64,000 nt of DNA from an uncultured Bacilli bacterium (GCA_944358375.1 CALVQT010000001.1:124001-188000); one strand, 5' to 3'. Shown: positions 1 through 9,985, counted from the stretch's first letter. The notes: a model not told the origin generated them from the letters alone. A program made the numbers and translations.

Positions 1-1555
1 CATTAATTTTATTTTTACCCAAGACAGTATTTATTTCTTCTTTAATTGCATTTATACTTTCTTGATAAGGTAGAGTAACTGCTGGATAACTTTTAGATGA
101 AGTTTCATATATCATGCCATATGCATTTTTTCCTGATAATTGCATTCTTTGTATGTTTATTAAGTTAGTTCCTTCAGATATAACGATTGATTTACCTAAA
201 TTATATAGTTCTAATATATCTTGTGTTTCTACATTAGTTTGAAAGTTTTTATTTATTTTTTCCATTATTTCTATTGCTTGATTTGGATCTTTTAATTTAG
301 TTACTGCATTTAATATTCCCATTATAACTTTCATTTGATTTTTTCCTCTTACAAAGTCATTTCTAGTTCCCGAATTATAAGTAGGGCAATATTTAGCCAT
401 CTGACGTCCTGCAGAACTTCCATCATTAGGCTTATGTCTGTTTCTTGCTAATGCTAAGGCTTGTTCTCCATTTAAATGTTGATACCCTTCTTTAACATAT
501 ACAGTATTGTTACCCCATTTTCTTGAACTATTTTGTTCACAAAAAGAATATTCTACATCGATATCTATTCCTCCAACTGCATTTACTAAATCAACAATTC
601 CTTTAAAATTTACTTTTGCATAATAATCAATATCTACATCAAATAAATTTTCAATAGTTGAAACTGCACAGCTTGATGAACTTCCCCATGTAGTAGTATT
701 TATTCTTCTAAATTTTCCATTACTACAAGCAGTTTTTAAATACATGTCTCTAGGTACAGATGTAAGAGTTGCATTTAATGTTTTTGGATTAAACGATACT
801 AGCAGTAAAACATCTGCATTATACCCAGAAGTAACTCCATCTTTAGAAGAATCAACGCCAATTAATAACATATTAAATGGGTTAGTTAATGTTGAATTTT
901 GAGTTTTTATGTCTTCTTGATTGTCATTAAATTCTTTAGATTCAGTATATAAAACTTTAGTTTCTTTTTCTATATTTTCATAATCTTCTAATGAGGAAAA
1001 CATATCTATATAATTTGAACTAAAGAATGCAGCTGTTATATTTTCACTTTTCAATGCATTTAATAATTCAATAGTAGATTCATAATATACAATATCATTG
1101 TTATCTTCTAATTTAAGATTTTCTATTATAATATTTGGTAGTTGGTTACCTTCTATGTCTTTTTTATCTTTTATGATACCTATTTTAGCATTATTTAAAT
1201 CTTTATAATCTTTTAATTTTAAATCATATGTTACAAGTGAAGAAGAGTATAAATTAGTTGTATTACTATATTCATTAAAAGTTTTATATATTTTATTTAG
1301 ATAATAAAATCCAGATATATTTAAAATATTTAATAAAATTATTATTATAAAAGGTATAAACATTTTATTAGTTTTAATATTTTTTCTTAATAAATAAAAT
1401 AATAATATAAATAGGTATAAGATTATTAATATCGCAAGAATTCTATATAGTGTAGCAAAGTTTTTGTATAATATTAAGGCATATGATAATAAGAAAAAAC
1501 TAATTATACTAATTATTAATAAAATAGAATCTAATATTGCTTTAATTTTATTCAT
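1..1555 (-). CDS. LytR-CpsA-Psr (LCP) family glycopolymer transferase, C-terminus cut by window edge
   Basis: Reading the minus strand from ATG at 1555 gives an open frame through position 1, so 518 codons are visible and the C-terminus is missing. The N-terminal ~90 residues hold several hydrophobic segments. From about residue 230 there is an LCP core: MLLIGVDSS, then SVPRDMYL, NAVGGIDIDV and GEQALALARNRH. LCP proteins transfer lipid-linked glycopolymers such as wall teichoic acid to peptidoglycan at the outer membrane face; this fits the teichoic acid genes from 5347 onward. The start overlaps the end of the cohesin gene by 8 bases (ATGAATAA), with AAAGGA upstream, so the two are translationally coupled. 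Family assignment is firm; the substrate is inferred from context. Confidence 0.88.
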   Translation of the reverse strand, partial: MNKIKAILDSILLIISIISFFLLSYALILYKNFATLYRILAILIILYLFILLFYLLRKNIKTNKMFIPFIIIILLNILNISGFYYLNKIYKTFNEYSNTTNLYSSSLVTYDLKLKDYKDLNNAKIGIIKDKKDIEGNQLPNIIIENLKLEDNNDIVYYESTIELLNALKSENITAAFFSSNYIDMFSSLEDYENIEKETKVLYTESKEFNDNQEDIKTQNSTLTNPFNMLLIGVDSSKDGVTSGYNADVLLLVSFNPKTLNATLTSVPRDMYLKTACSNGKFRRINTTTWGSSSSCAVSTIENLFDVDIDYYAKVNFKGIVDLVNAVGGIDIDVEYSFCEQNSSRKWGNNTVYVKEGYQHLNGEQALALARNRHKPNDGSSAGRQMAKYCPTYNSGTRNDFVRGKNQMKVIMGILNAVTKLKDPNQAIEIMEKINKNFQTNVETQDILELYNLGKSIVISEGTNLINIQRMQLSGKNAYGMIYETSSKSYPAVTLPYQESINAIKEEINTVLGKNKIN

Positions 1556-2999
1556 TTTCCTTTTTTTCATCATTATCTACCATCTTTTTTTCTTTATTTT
1601 TTCTTTTAGTTTTCTTATTTTTTTCATCATTTTCTTCTTCTTTTTGTTTTTCTAGTTCTTCATATAGTTGTTTTCTTTTTTTATTGTTAGAAACTTGTTT
1701 AATTAACATACATATAAGTACAAATATAATTATAATAGTTTCTACGCCTAATACTAATATTAGTTTTTTATATTTAGATATTTTATTTTGAGCTAATAAT
1801 AGTTGCTCATCTGTGTATCTAATAACTGTGTTAGTTAAGCGATCATATGTATAATAATTATCATTACCTGTTAATAAGTCTCTTGCATGTATAATAAAGA
1901 AATCACTATCTTGATTTAATTTTAAAGCATCAAATTCTACTGAATTTATATTTATTTTAGTTTTAAAATAATCGTTTTTATTATTATCAATTAAATTTGT
2001 ATTTGCTGAGAAAGAGTCTTCTATCTCTAGTGGAAGCAGTTTAATATCATTCATACTAACTTCTGTATATTTTGAATAATTGTTGCTATTTTTATTATAA
2101 ATGTATAATCCAATTTCACCATTAGCATCTTTAAGACCAACTAAAGTTATATCGTTTGTTTCATTATAAAATCCAGGTACCTTTTGTTCATTAATTTCAA
2201 TAGTTGTTTTTTCAAATTCTTCAGGTGCTTCAAGAGAACTTTCTCTTTTAACAACTGTTAATTCTTCATCATTTATCTTAATATTTATTGGATTTGGATC
2301 TTTTACGCTAATAGTAATTGTATATGTTTTTGTACTACCATTTTCAGCAGTAACAACAATTTTAAATTTATTGTCTCCTTCGCTTACTTTATGTGTTCCT
2401 GTTCCTGTTAGGGAAGATTTACTATCATCTAAAGATGCATTAATTTTAATTTCTTCAGTATTTGCATTAGCTTCAACTTTATAATCAGTCGTATTTTTAG
2501 AGAAAGAAGGCTCTAATTTTAAACCATCTATAGATAGAGATTTTAAATTATTATTTTTTGAATATGTTGCTTCTAATTCAGCTTGTGTTATTACAGATAT
2601 TGTCTTAGAACTAATTGAAAGTGATAAACTATTTTCGCTTGTATCTAAAGCTCCATAAGATTTAACAGATATTTTACTACTTCCAGTTCCTATTGCTTTA
2701 AATTTATATGTATATGATTTTGATTTAGTATTTTCTTTCTCAAAAACATCAGCAACATTAGCCTCTCCACTTATTAATTGTAATTTCTTCTTATCATAAT
2801 CTATTGTCCATTCCCATGCACCTAAACTACTACTTGATGATATTTTAATTGTAACATTAAATGTGTTTCCAATTACAACTCTACTTGTAGAAGATGACAC
2901 ACTTATAGTAGCACTTGCGGCTTTTATATTTATCATGTTTAAAAATGTAAATGATAAAATAATAATTAATAAACAAAAAAATTTAATAATTTTTTTCAC
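1548..2999 (-). CDS. Membrane-anchored cohesin-domain surface protein
   Basis: A 483-residue exported protein with a GTG start behind AGGAGG. It has a lysine-plus-hydrophobic signal peptide (about 1-28), a cohesin-like beta-sandwich (about 29-140, with features such as GAWEWTIDYDKKKLQLISG), and a cadherin-like beta-sandwich repeat (about 148-232, LKSLSIDG...PSFSKNTTDY). A ~170-residue unassigned region follows, then one C-terminal transmembrane helix (about 415-435) and a very Lys/Glu-rich cytoplasmic tail. Cohesins bind dockerins. The gene directly upstream, only 11 bases away, encodes a secreted hydrolase ending in a dockerin, so this protein probably tethers it to the membrane. The binding partner is an inference; the domain calls rest on motif and fold pattern. 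Confidence 0.8.
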   Translation of the reverse strand: MKKIIKFFCLLIIILSFTFLNMINIKAASATISVSSSTSRVVIGNTFNVTIKISSSSSLGAWEWTIDYDKKKLQLISGEANVADVFEKENTKSKSYTYKFKAIGTGSSKISVKSYGALDTSENSLSLSISSKTISVITQAELEATYSKNNNLKSLSIDGLKLEPSFSKNTTDYKVEANANTEEIKINASLDDSKSSLTGTGTHKVSEGDNKFKIVVTAENGSTKTYTITISVKDPNPINIKINDEELTVVKRESSLEAPEEFEKTTIEINEQKVPGFYNETNDITLVGLKDANGEIGLYIYNKNSNNYSKYTEVSMNDIKLLPLEIEDSFSANTNLIDNNKNDYFKTKININSVEFDALKLNQDSDFFIIHARDLLTGNDNYYTYDRLTNTVIRYTDEQLLLAQNKISKYKKLILVLGVETIIIIFVLICMLIKQVSNNKKRKQLYEELEKQKEEENDEKNKKTKRKNKEKKMVDNDEKKENE

Positions 3000-3010
3000 A
3001 AATTTTCCTC

Positions 3011-5218
3011 CTATAGATATTTAATATTTTTAATATGCTTTTGTACTTGTAATAAATCAAGAATAGTTATTTTACTATCACCAGATGTATCTCCCGCTAT
3101 TAATGCAGCATTGTTCAATTTTGATAAATTTTTAATATGCTTTTGAATTTGTAACAAATCAAGAATAGTTATTTTGCCATCACCAGATGTATCTCCATTG
3201 ACAGATATTATAAAATCTTTACTTTCAATTGCTGTTTGAATGGTTATTTTATGATTAGTCGCAACAATTGAATTATCTGATAGAATATTATTGCTTGAAT
3301 CGCTAATTGTAACTACTTTAGCACCATTCTTAATTAATAAGTCTTTTAAACTTTTAACAGTTGTAGAGTTTTTAACTTTAGTTAAGTAATTATTATTAAT
3401 TACAAAAGATGTATTTGATAATACGTTTTGTATTGTAGTTGTATCATTAACTTTGTGAATAGATATTGTATAATCTTTTTTACTTCCAGATTGCGATATA
3501 ACAGTTATTGTTACAACTGACTCTTCTGTTTCAAGTACTATTTCACCATTACCGCTGATTGTTGATAAATTACTCTTAGCATCAGCTTTAATATTAATTT
3601 TATTAATACTTGTTGGAATATATGCTTCATAAGTTAATATATCAGATTCAAATGATGGTGTTAATGAAAAACCTTCTATTTCTAAATTAGATAATTCATT
3701 ATTTGTGTTACCAGATAATGGTAAAGAAGTATAATCAGGCATATTATCATATATTGGAATATAAAATGTTAAATTAGAATTTAATATATCTGCTGATTTA
3801 TAAGCATTATATGTTTGTGCACCTTCAATAGCCGGAGCTTGTATATTAGTCATATATTGATGAGTAAAATGAGAAGAAGCAGAATCTGGAGATACATTAA
3901 ACTTTTGATAATATAGAGTATTTTGTCCTTTATTAACATACTGTTTTGCAAGTGTATTACTTCCTTCAATAATAGCCGTTTGTGGATTATTCCACAATTC
4001 CCCGGTTCTATCAATTAATTTTGCTGCATATAATAATCCTCTTTTAACAGCTGAGACTTTTATACCATCAATTGTGTCTTCATAAGCGCCAATATTAAAA
4101 AAATTATAATATCCACTATATGTTTTACCATTCCAAGTAAAGCTTTCTCCACTTGTTGAAGCACTTCCATTAGCACCGACTTCAAGCCTTATTCTTGTTG
4201 CAATAGCAAGTGGACTCATATTTAAATCTTTACCTGCATTAAACATAGGTATTGTATACTTATCATTTGCTAATTTTCCACTACCAAATATTGATTTAAT
4301 AAGTGATGAATACATATTTTCAAGTTCATTTGAATATTTTAAATCTTCAAACATAAATATTCTATCTTCAAGTAACCAGTTTCTAGGATCCATATAAAAC
4401 GCAATGACAGAGGAATTAACTTTATACCAAGAATTTCCTTCAGCAGGCTTGGTTGACGTTACAAAATTTTCATTAGAATTTTGCATTAAGTTTTTACCTT
4501 CTTCCATATCAACTGCCGTAGCAAAATTGATATTTGTTTTTATAGCCTCGAAATTCCAGTTAGAAAATTTATTGTGTAAGTATGTTAAATATGGTACATA
4601 TGAGTCAGGAAATCCTTTATCATTTAAAAATTTTTTATAATCATCATCACTAGCAGTTATTTCTTCTTTTTTCTTAATATAATCTTTACAAATATATCCA
4701 ATTTGATTCCCATAATATTGAATTTTATACCAAGTTTTGGAGTCACACCCACTAGATGAACTATTGACAGTATCTAATATTTCAACATTTGTTCCCAAAC
4801 TTAATGAAGTTATAAAAGTAGAAGAAGTACTAGAACTTTTTCTAACAGATACATCATTACCAATAACTCTAGCGTTATAGTCCATAACAGTTATTCCATC
4901 AAAAGTATTATCAACAATTGAAATATACTTGCTACACATATATCCGGTAGTATTTTTATATGAAACCTGAAGCCATCCATCTGAACATCCATCACCTTCA
5001 TATAATTTCTTATCTATCACGGTAATTGCGGTATTTATATTTAAAGAATATAAAACTTTTCCATTAGTATTATGATCATTTCTAATTCTAACATCATTTC
5101 CTGTTACAACTGCACTATAAGAAGCAAAAATATTTAGAGGCATAAAAAAGAAAAATGTTACTAATAATAAAATTAATAATAAATATTTTTTAATAATAAT
5201 ATACCTCCTTATCATCAT
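3011..5218 (-). CDS. Secreted SH3b / N-acetylglucosaminidase autolysin with C-terminal dockerin
   Basis: Domains in order: signal peptide (LLLILLLVTFFFF), two bacterial SH3 domains (about 34-95 and 115-180), and an endo-beta-N-acetylglucosaminidase domain (about 190-480, with YMDPRNWLLED, IATRIRLEVG and YYNFFNIGAYE). Then come a cadherin-like beta-sandwich (about 510-595) and a type I dockerin (last ~65 residues) with duplicated calcium-loop/helix segments DTSGDGKITILDLLQIQKHI and DTSGDSKITILDLLQVQKHI. It should cleave peptidoglycan glycan strands outside the cell and dock on the neighbouring cohesin protein. The first ATG (5218) is doubtful: AAGGAGG lies inside the frame at 5210-5204, and a -10 TATAAT lies only 10 bases upstream of it. 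Translation probably starts at an ATT codon at 5194 or 5197, giving a normal signal peptide beginning KKYLLL. Confidence 0.88.
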   Translation of the reverse strand: MMIRRYIIIKKYLLLILLLVTFFFFMPLNIFASYSAVVTGNDVRIRNDHNTNGKVLYSLNINTAITVIDKKLYEGDGCSDGWLQVSYKNTTGYMCSKYISIVDNTFDGITVMDYNARVIGNDVSVRKSSSTSSTFITSLSLGTNVEILDTVNSSSSGCDSKTWYKIQYYGNQIGYICKDYIKKKEEITASDDDYKKFLNDKGFPDSYVPYLTYLHNKFSNWNFEAIKTNINFATAVDMEEGKNLMQNSNENFVTSTKPAEGNSWYKVNSSVIAFYMDPRNWLLEDRIFMFEDLKYSNELENMYSSLIKSIFGSGKLANDKYTIPMFNAGKDLNMSPLAIATRIRLEVGANGSASTSGESFTWNGKTYSGYYNFFNIGAYEDTIDGIKVSAVKRGLLYAAKLIDRTGELWNNPQTAIIEGSNTLAKQYVNKGQNTLYYQKFNVSPDSASSHFTHQYMTNIQAPAIEGAQTYNAYKSADILNSNLTFYIPIYDNMPDYTSLPLSGNTNNELSNLEIEGFSLTPSFESDILTYEAYIPTSINKINIKADAKSNLSTISGNGEIVLETEESVVTITVISQSGSKKDYTISIHKVNDTTTIQNVLSNTSFVINNNYLTKVKNSTTVKSLKDLLIKNGAKVVTISDSSNNILSDNSIVATNHKITIQTAIESKDFIISVNGDTSGDGKITILDLLQIQKHIKNLSKLNNAALIAGDTSGDSKITILDLLQVQKHIKNIKYL

Positions 5219-5227
5219 CTTTATTGT

Positions 5228-5233
5228 ATTATA
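5228..5233 (-). promoter_or_regulatory. Extended -10 promoter element of the autolysin-cohesin-LCP operon
   Basis: The minus strand reads TATGGTATAAT with the -10 hexamer at 5233-5228. Transcription would begin near 5221, almost on top of the annotated ATG, which supports a downstream translation start. No strong -35 is visible. Confidence 0.55.
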
Positions 5234-5346
5234 CCATATACATGTGTTTTTTTCATTAAATATACCAATACTTTACACAACTATAACTATAAAAATATAG
5301 AAAAAATATATTATTTGATTTATAATAATTTTTAAGGAGTGAGAAT

Positions 5347-6402
5347 ATGGATTATACTGTAAATGGACATAATATATTTTTAATAGTATTTATATGTTTT
5401 GTATCATCTGTTATATTTGTTGAAATGATGAAAAAAATAGCTATATTTTTAAATATATTAGATGTTCCAAATGATAAAAGGAAAATACATAAAAAGCCAA
5501 TGCCGTTACTTGGTGGAATAGGAATATTTTTAGCATTTTTATTAGGATATATGCTTTTTGCACCAAAAGATAATTTGATGTTATCAATATTGATTTCATC
5601 GTTTTTAATAGTTTTATTAGGATTATTTGATGATATGACAAAAAGTAATACACCTATGCCAAATAAATATAAATTATTAGTACAATTGGCAGTTGCGTGT
5701 ATAATAGTATTTTATGGTGGATTAGAAATAACAAAAGCTAATATGTTTGGAATAAATATTAACTTTGGAATATTTTCAAAACCACTTTCAATATTTATAA
5801 TAATTGCTTGTATAAATGCTATTAATTTAATTGATGGCTTAGATGGTTTATGTGCTGGAATTACATCAATATATTTTTTAACGATATCAATAATAGGATT
5901 TATATTAAATAAATTTGGTGGTTTAGATATTATTATTTCACTTATGATGCTTGGTTGTACTCTTGGATATTTAGTACATAATTTCCCACCAGCAAAAATT
6001 TATCAAGGTGATTCTGGTAGTACTTTTTGTGGATTAATGATATCGGTTGTATTTTTACTAGGATTTAAAACTACAACATTAACATCACTTATAATACCAA
6101 CATTATTACTTGCCATTCCAATAATGGATACATTATTTGCCATAATTAGAAGAAAATTAAAAGGGCAAAAAATTGATCATGCAGATAAACAACATTTACA
6201 TCATCAATTATTAAAAAAATTTAGCACAAAAAATAGCATTTTATTAATATATGCAATAAATTTATTATTTTCAATAACAAGCATTTTTTATGCATTAGGG
6301 CATGATATAGAAGTGGTTGTATGTTATATAATACTTTTATTTATAGTGTTATTTCTTATACTTAAAACTGATATTATATTTGAAAGATCTAAAAATAAAT
6401 AG
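5347..6402 (+). CDS. tagO: Undecaprenyl-phosphate GlcNAc-1-phosphate transferase (TagO/WecA family)
   Basis: A 351-residue polytopic membrane protein of normal family length. It carries the conserved cytoplasmic loops: DVPNDKRKIHKKPMPLLGG near residue 38, GLFDDMTKSN near 90, NAINLIDGLDGLCAG near 155, and HADKQHLHHQL near 280, the HxHH-type motif of the polyprenyl-phosphate HexNAc-1-P transferase family. It starts the lipid-linked assembly of wall teichoic acid by moving GlcNAc-1-P from UDP-GlcNAc to undecaprenyl phosphate. AAGGAGTG stands 6 bases before the ATG. It heads a run of teichoic acid genes, which favours TagO over other family members, though the enzyme may also feed other glycopolymers. 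Confidence 0.88.
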   Translation: MDYTVNGHNIFLIVFICFVSSVIFVEMMKKIAIFLNILDVPNDKRKIHKKPMPLLGGIGIFLAFLLGYMLFAPKDNLMLSILISSFLIVLLGLFDDMTKSNTPMPNKYKLLVQLAVACIIVFYGGLEITKANMFGININFGIFSKPLSIFIIIACINAINLIDGLDGLCAGITSIYFLTISIIGFILNKFGGLDIIISLMMLGCTLGYLVHNFPPAKIYQGDSGSTFCGLMISVVFLLGFKTTTLTSLIIPTLLLAIPIMDTLFAIIRRKLKGQKIDHADKQHLHHQLLKKFSTKNSILLIYAINLLFSITSIFYALGHDIEVVVCYIILLFIVLFLILKTDIIFERSKNK

Positions 6403-6413
6403 GTCTTTTTATT
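6383..6413 (+). terminator. Rho-independent terminator after tagO
   Basis: AAAGATCTA (6383-6391) pairs with TAGGTCTTT (6400-6408), nine pairs with one G-U, followed by a T run. The stem overlaps the stop codon of tagO. Confidence 0.7.
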
Positions 6414-6454
6414 TTGATATATTTTTGTTAAAATTAATTTAGGATGTGATTATA

Positions 6455-7326
6455 TTGAAAGTAGGAATATGCTTATTGTAACAAGAAGAAGTCCAAAACT
6501 TCCAAACTATATTTTACCAAGCAGCATTTATGTTACTAATGATATGAAAAAAGCAGTTGCAGATAAAGATTTAGTTGTTATAAGTGTTGCTGCACATGCA
6601 TTTGAAAGTACAATAAAAGAATTAAAAAAATATATTAATAAAAAAACTGTTGTTTTAATTGCAACTAAAGGTATTCAACAAGAAACTTGTCTTTTTTTAC
6701 ATGATATATTTAGAAATTATTGTAAAAATCCATATGCAATAATAGCGGGTCCTACTTTTGCAAATGACATGATATATGACGTTCCAATTGGATTATCTCT
6801 TGCAACTAAAAGTAATAAAGCAGAAATTATAGTTAGAAAATGTTTTGAAAATGAGAAAACAAAGTTTAGAAGAACTAATGATATAATTGGTGTAGAAATA
6901 TGTGCTAGTGTTAAAAATATAATGGCAATAGCATCAGGTATACTAGAAGGTATGAATATTACCGAATCAACAAGAGCATTATTTTTAACAGAAAGCATGA
7001 ATGATATTAAAGAATTGATTCATGCGCTTGGTGGTAAAAAAAAGACAATAGTTTCTTTTGCTGGATTTGGTGATATATTAATGACTTGTACATCAAAAAA
7101 ATCGAGAAATTTTAATTTTGGTTTTTTGATTGGTATAGGTGCTAATAAAAAACAATTAGATGAATTTTTAAGTACATATACTGTGGAGGGAATGTATACT
7201 CTAAAGTCAATACATAAATTAGTAAGGAAGAAGAAAGTTAAAATGCCAATAATTAATTTGATAAATGATATTGTAAGTGGTAAAAAGCATAAAGAAGAAA
7301 TATTAAAATTTTTAATAGAAAAGTAA
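6455..7326 (+). pseudogene. Decayed glycerol-3-phosphate dehydrogenase (gpsA-like), NAD-binding motif lost
   Basis: The 285-residue frame from 6469 aligns from end to end with the body of NAD(P)-dependent sn-glycerol-3-phosphate dehydrogenase: VVISVAAHAF, IATKGIQQET, AGPTFANDM, GVEICASVKNIMAIASGI, FAGFGDILMTCTS, and TVEGMYT. The normal N-terminus, MKVxIxGxGxxGxALA, is missing. A TTG codon at 6455 begins MKVGIC and then hits TAA at 6479-6481 in that frame, while the remaining frame resumes after where about 30 residues should be. The usual TRG near the C-terminal half reads TES. I read this as an internal deletion plus frameshift in a former gpsA. A catalytically altered paralog made from the ATG at 6469 is possible but would lack the dinucleotide-binding loop. 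Confidence 0.7.
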
Positions 7327-7346
7327 TATATTTTATTATATTGTGA

Positions 7347-7352
7347 TATAAT
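7347..7352 (+). promoter_or_regulatory. Extended -10 element (TTGTGATATAAT)
   Basis: TATAAT at 7347-7352 within TTGTGATATAAT, 34 bases before the glycosyltransferase ATG. The same TRTGATATAAT pattern recurs near 11058, 37210 and 48170, so it is probably the local vegetative promoter style. Confidence 0.5.
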
Positions 7353-7385
7353 AACACATGAAACCAATTTGATAAGGAGTAGAAA

Positions 7386-9962
7386 ATGTTAACAAATTAT
7401 AAAGTCAGTGTAATAATTCCTTGTTATAACTGTGAAAAATATTTACAAAAAACAATAAAAAGTTTAATAAAACAAACAATAAAATTTCATAATATTCAAG
7501 TAATATTAGTAGATGATGGTTCGACTGATGATACAAAAAATATCTGTGAACAATATTTAAATAAATATAAAAACATTGAATATTATAGTCAAAAAAATAA
7601 TGGGGTTAGTACAGCTCGTAATTTAGGAATTAAAAAATCTTTAGGAAAATACATTATGTTTTTAGATTCAGATGATTATTTATGTAAACAAGCAATAAAA
7701 AAATTATATGATTTTTTTGAAAAACATTATGATGAAGTAGATTTACTTACTTATCCAATATATTACAATTCTAATGGTAAATTAAAAGAAAGAGAAGGAT
7801 ATTTAGACTATAATACTGGAGTATATGATTTAAATAAATTTTATCATTTTAACCAATCTACAATTAATGTGATGGTAAAAAATAATAAAGAGCTACCAAT
7901 GTTTGATAAAAAACTTAAGCTTGCTGAAGATCAAAAATTTGATACAGAAGTATTGTGTAAAAAAAATAAAATTGGTTTTGTAAAAGAAGCAATATATTAT
8001 TATAGAAAATCAGTTGGTGGAGCTTCTCAACTATATAATAATATGTATTATTGTTATGATTCAATTTATAATTATTTTGAAGAATTGTTAAATCCTAATA
8101 AATATAATAATAAAAAAGTACCAAGATTTGTTATGTCAAATATAGTAAATACTATTGGTTGGAGACTTTCAGAAGATAAATTATTTCAAAATTACCTTGA
8201 AGGTGAAGAAAAAGAAATAATGATTTATCGATTTGTCAATATATTAAACAAAATAGATGATGAAATTATATCTACACACCCAAGATTAAATGAGTTTAAA
8301 AAATATTACTTATTTAAATTAAAAAAATATAATTTGTTTTTTGATATCAATGAAAAAGGATATAAAATATTAAATGGTGATAAAGTATTAATTGAGAAAA
8401 ATAGCGTTGAAGTAGTTTTAAATGAAGTTAGATTAATTAATGAAAATAAAATAGAATTATTAGGATCATTAAATACATGCATATTTGATAAAAAGAAACC
8501 AAAGTTATATATGTATATTAATGATGAAAAAAAAGAAATTGAATTAACTGAATCTATAGTAAGTTATATAAACGCTGATTTAAAAGCATCAAATGCATAT
8601 AAGTTTGATGTATATATAGATATTACAAATTTTGAAAATATTAAATTTGAATTAAAATATGATAAATATAATATAAATTGCAATTTAAAATACAGAAATA
8701 GAGAAATAGATAAATTTTATTTTGATGAATTCTGTTTAAAAATAAATTCAAATTTTAGTATAAGTGTTATTAAAACTAATAAGTTAAAAACAATATTAAA
8801 TATCATTAAATCTTCCAAATATTTTAGTAACAAATTAATAGTTTTGTATAAAATATTGGCTATATTAATTAGAAAAAATGAAAAAATATGGCTATACTCT
8901 GATAGTGGTGGTATTTTAGATAATGCATATTATCAATTTAAGCATGATATTAAGAAACAGGATGGAGTAAAAAGATATTATATATTATTTGATGATGTAT
9001 CTAAAGTTAAAGATAAATTATCTAGTGAAGAATTAAAACACACTATAAGATTTAAAAGTATAAAGCAAAAAATTCTATTTTTAAATAGCAAAAAAATAAT
9101 TTGTTCATATTCAAATACATCAAACTACTCTCCCTTTGGAAAATCATTAAATTTATATGAAGATATTATTAAACATGAAGTTATTTATATGCAACACGGA
9201 ATATTACATGCTAACCTAAAGAAAATGTATTCTAAAGAACTTTCACATATAAGTAAAGTAGTAGTGTCATCTAATTTTGAATTAAAAAATTTTGTAAAAA
9301 ATTATGGATACTTAAAAGAAGATTTAATTCCGTATGGAATGCCAAGACTATTTATAGAGTCTAAAGAATTAAAATCTAAAAATAAAATATTGATAGCTTT
9401 ATCTTGGAGAAAATATTTAATAGGAGATATTATAAATGGAAAAAGGGAAGTTTACATAGAGAAATTTAAGAATTCTAATTTTTATAATAAAATAGATGCA
9501 TTATTGAATAATAATAAACTAATCAAATTTATAGAAGAAAATAATATTGAAATTGATTTTAAACCTCATCCAATATTTAAACCATATTCAAAATTAATAA
9601 AATCTAAATCAAAAAATATTAGTGTTAATTTTGATAAAACATTCTTATCTGAATATAAAATATTCATAACTGATTTTTCATCTTATCAATTTGATTATAT
9701 TAAATATAAAAGACCGATAATTTATTTTTTACCAGATAAAAAAGAATTTTATGCTGGTCTTCATACATATAGAAGTTTAGATTTAAAATACGAAGATGCA
9801 TTTGGTAATTTAACTACAAATGAAGATGAATTAATTGAAGAAATAATTAGAATTTATAATAATAAATTACATGTAGATAGTAAATATTTATCAAGAATGA
9901 AAAATTTTTATATAAAAAACAATAATAAATGTTGTGAAAATATATACAAATATATAAAATAA
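7386..9962 (+). CDS. Bifunctional GT2 glycosyltransferase / CDP-glycerol-type glycerophosphotransferase
   Basis: 858 residues in two catalytic halves. Residues 1-~230 are a GT-A family 2 glycosyltransferase: VSVIIPCYN, VDDGSTDDT, NNGVSTARNLG, and the DSDDY metal site. Residues ~500-858 are a teichoic-acid-polymerase-type domain: MQHGILHANL near 605, IDFKPHPIFKPY near 722, and ITDFSSYQFDYIKYKRPIIYF near 760. The polymerase half would add glycerol- or ribitol-phosphate units from a CDP-activated donor, and the GT2 half would add sugars. It acts at the inner face of the membrane. GGAGT sits before the ATG. Which polyol it uses cannot be read from the sequence; tarI and tarJ nearby make ribitol plausible. 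Confidence 0.85.
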   Translation: MLTNYKVSVIIPCYNCEKYLQKTIKSLIKQTIKFHNIQVILVDDGSTDDTKNICEQYLNKYKNIEYYSQKNNGVSTARNLGIKKSLGKYIMFLDSDDYLCKQAIKKLYDFFEKHYDEVDLLTYPIYYNSNGKLKEREGYLDYNTGVYDLNKFYHFNQSTINVMVKNNKELPMFDKKLKLAEDQKFDTEVLCKKNKIGFVKEAIYYYRKSVGGASQLYNNMYYCYDSIYNYFEELLNPNKYNNKKVPRFVMSNIVNTIGWRLSEDKLFQNYLEGEEKEIMIYRFVNILNKIDDEIISTHPRLNEFKKYYLFKLKKYNLFFDINEKGYKILNGDKVLIEKNSVEVVLNEVRLINENKIELLGSLNTCIFDKKKPKLYMYINDEKKEIELTESIVSYINADLKASNAYKFDVYIDITNFENIKFELKYDKYNINCNLKYRNREIDKFYFDEFCLKINSNFSISVIKTNKLKTILNIIKSSKYFSNKLIVLYKILAILIRKNEKIWLYSDSGGILDNAYYQFKHDIKKQDGVKRYYILFDDVSKVKDKLSSEELKHTIRFKSIKQKILFLNSKKIICSYSNTSNYSPFGKSLNLYEDIIKHEVIYMQHGILHANLKKMYSKELSHISKVVVSSNFELKNFVKNYGYLKEDLIPYGMPRLFIESKELKSKNKILIALSWRKYLIGDIINGKREVYIEKFKNSNFYNKIDALLNNNKLIKFIEENNIEIDFKPHPIFKPYSKLIKSKSKNISVNFDKTFLSEYKIFITDFSSYQFDYIKYKRPIIYFLPDKKEFYAGLHTYRSLDLKYEDAFGNLTTNEDELIEEIIRIYNNKLHVDSKYLSRMKNFYIKNNNKCCENIYKYIK

Positions 9963-9985
9963 CATTAAGTTAGGAAATAGACATT

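Noticed and set aside
1464..1655. 63-residue hydrophobic frame on the plus strand
   Set aside because: It lies antisense to the 3' end of the cohesin gene and the 5' end of the LCP gene, has no ribosome site and is only Phe/Ile-rich antisense sequence.
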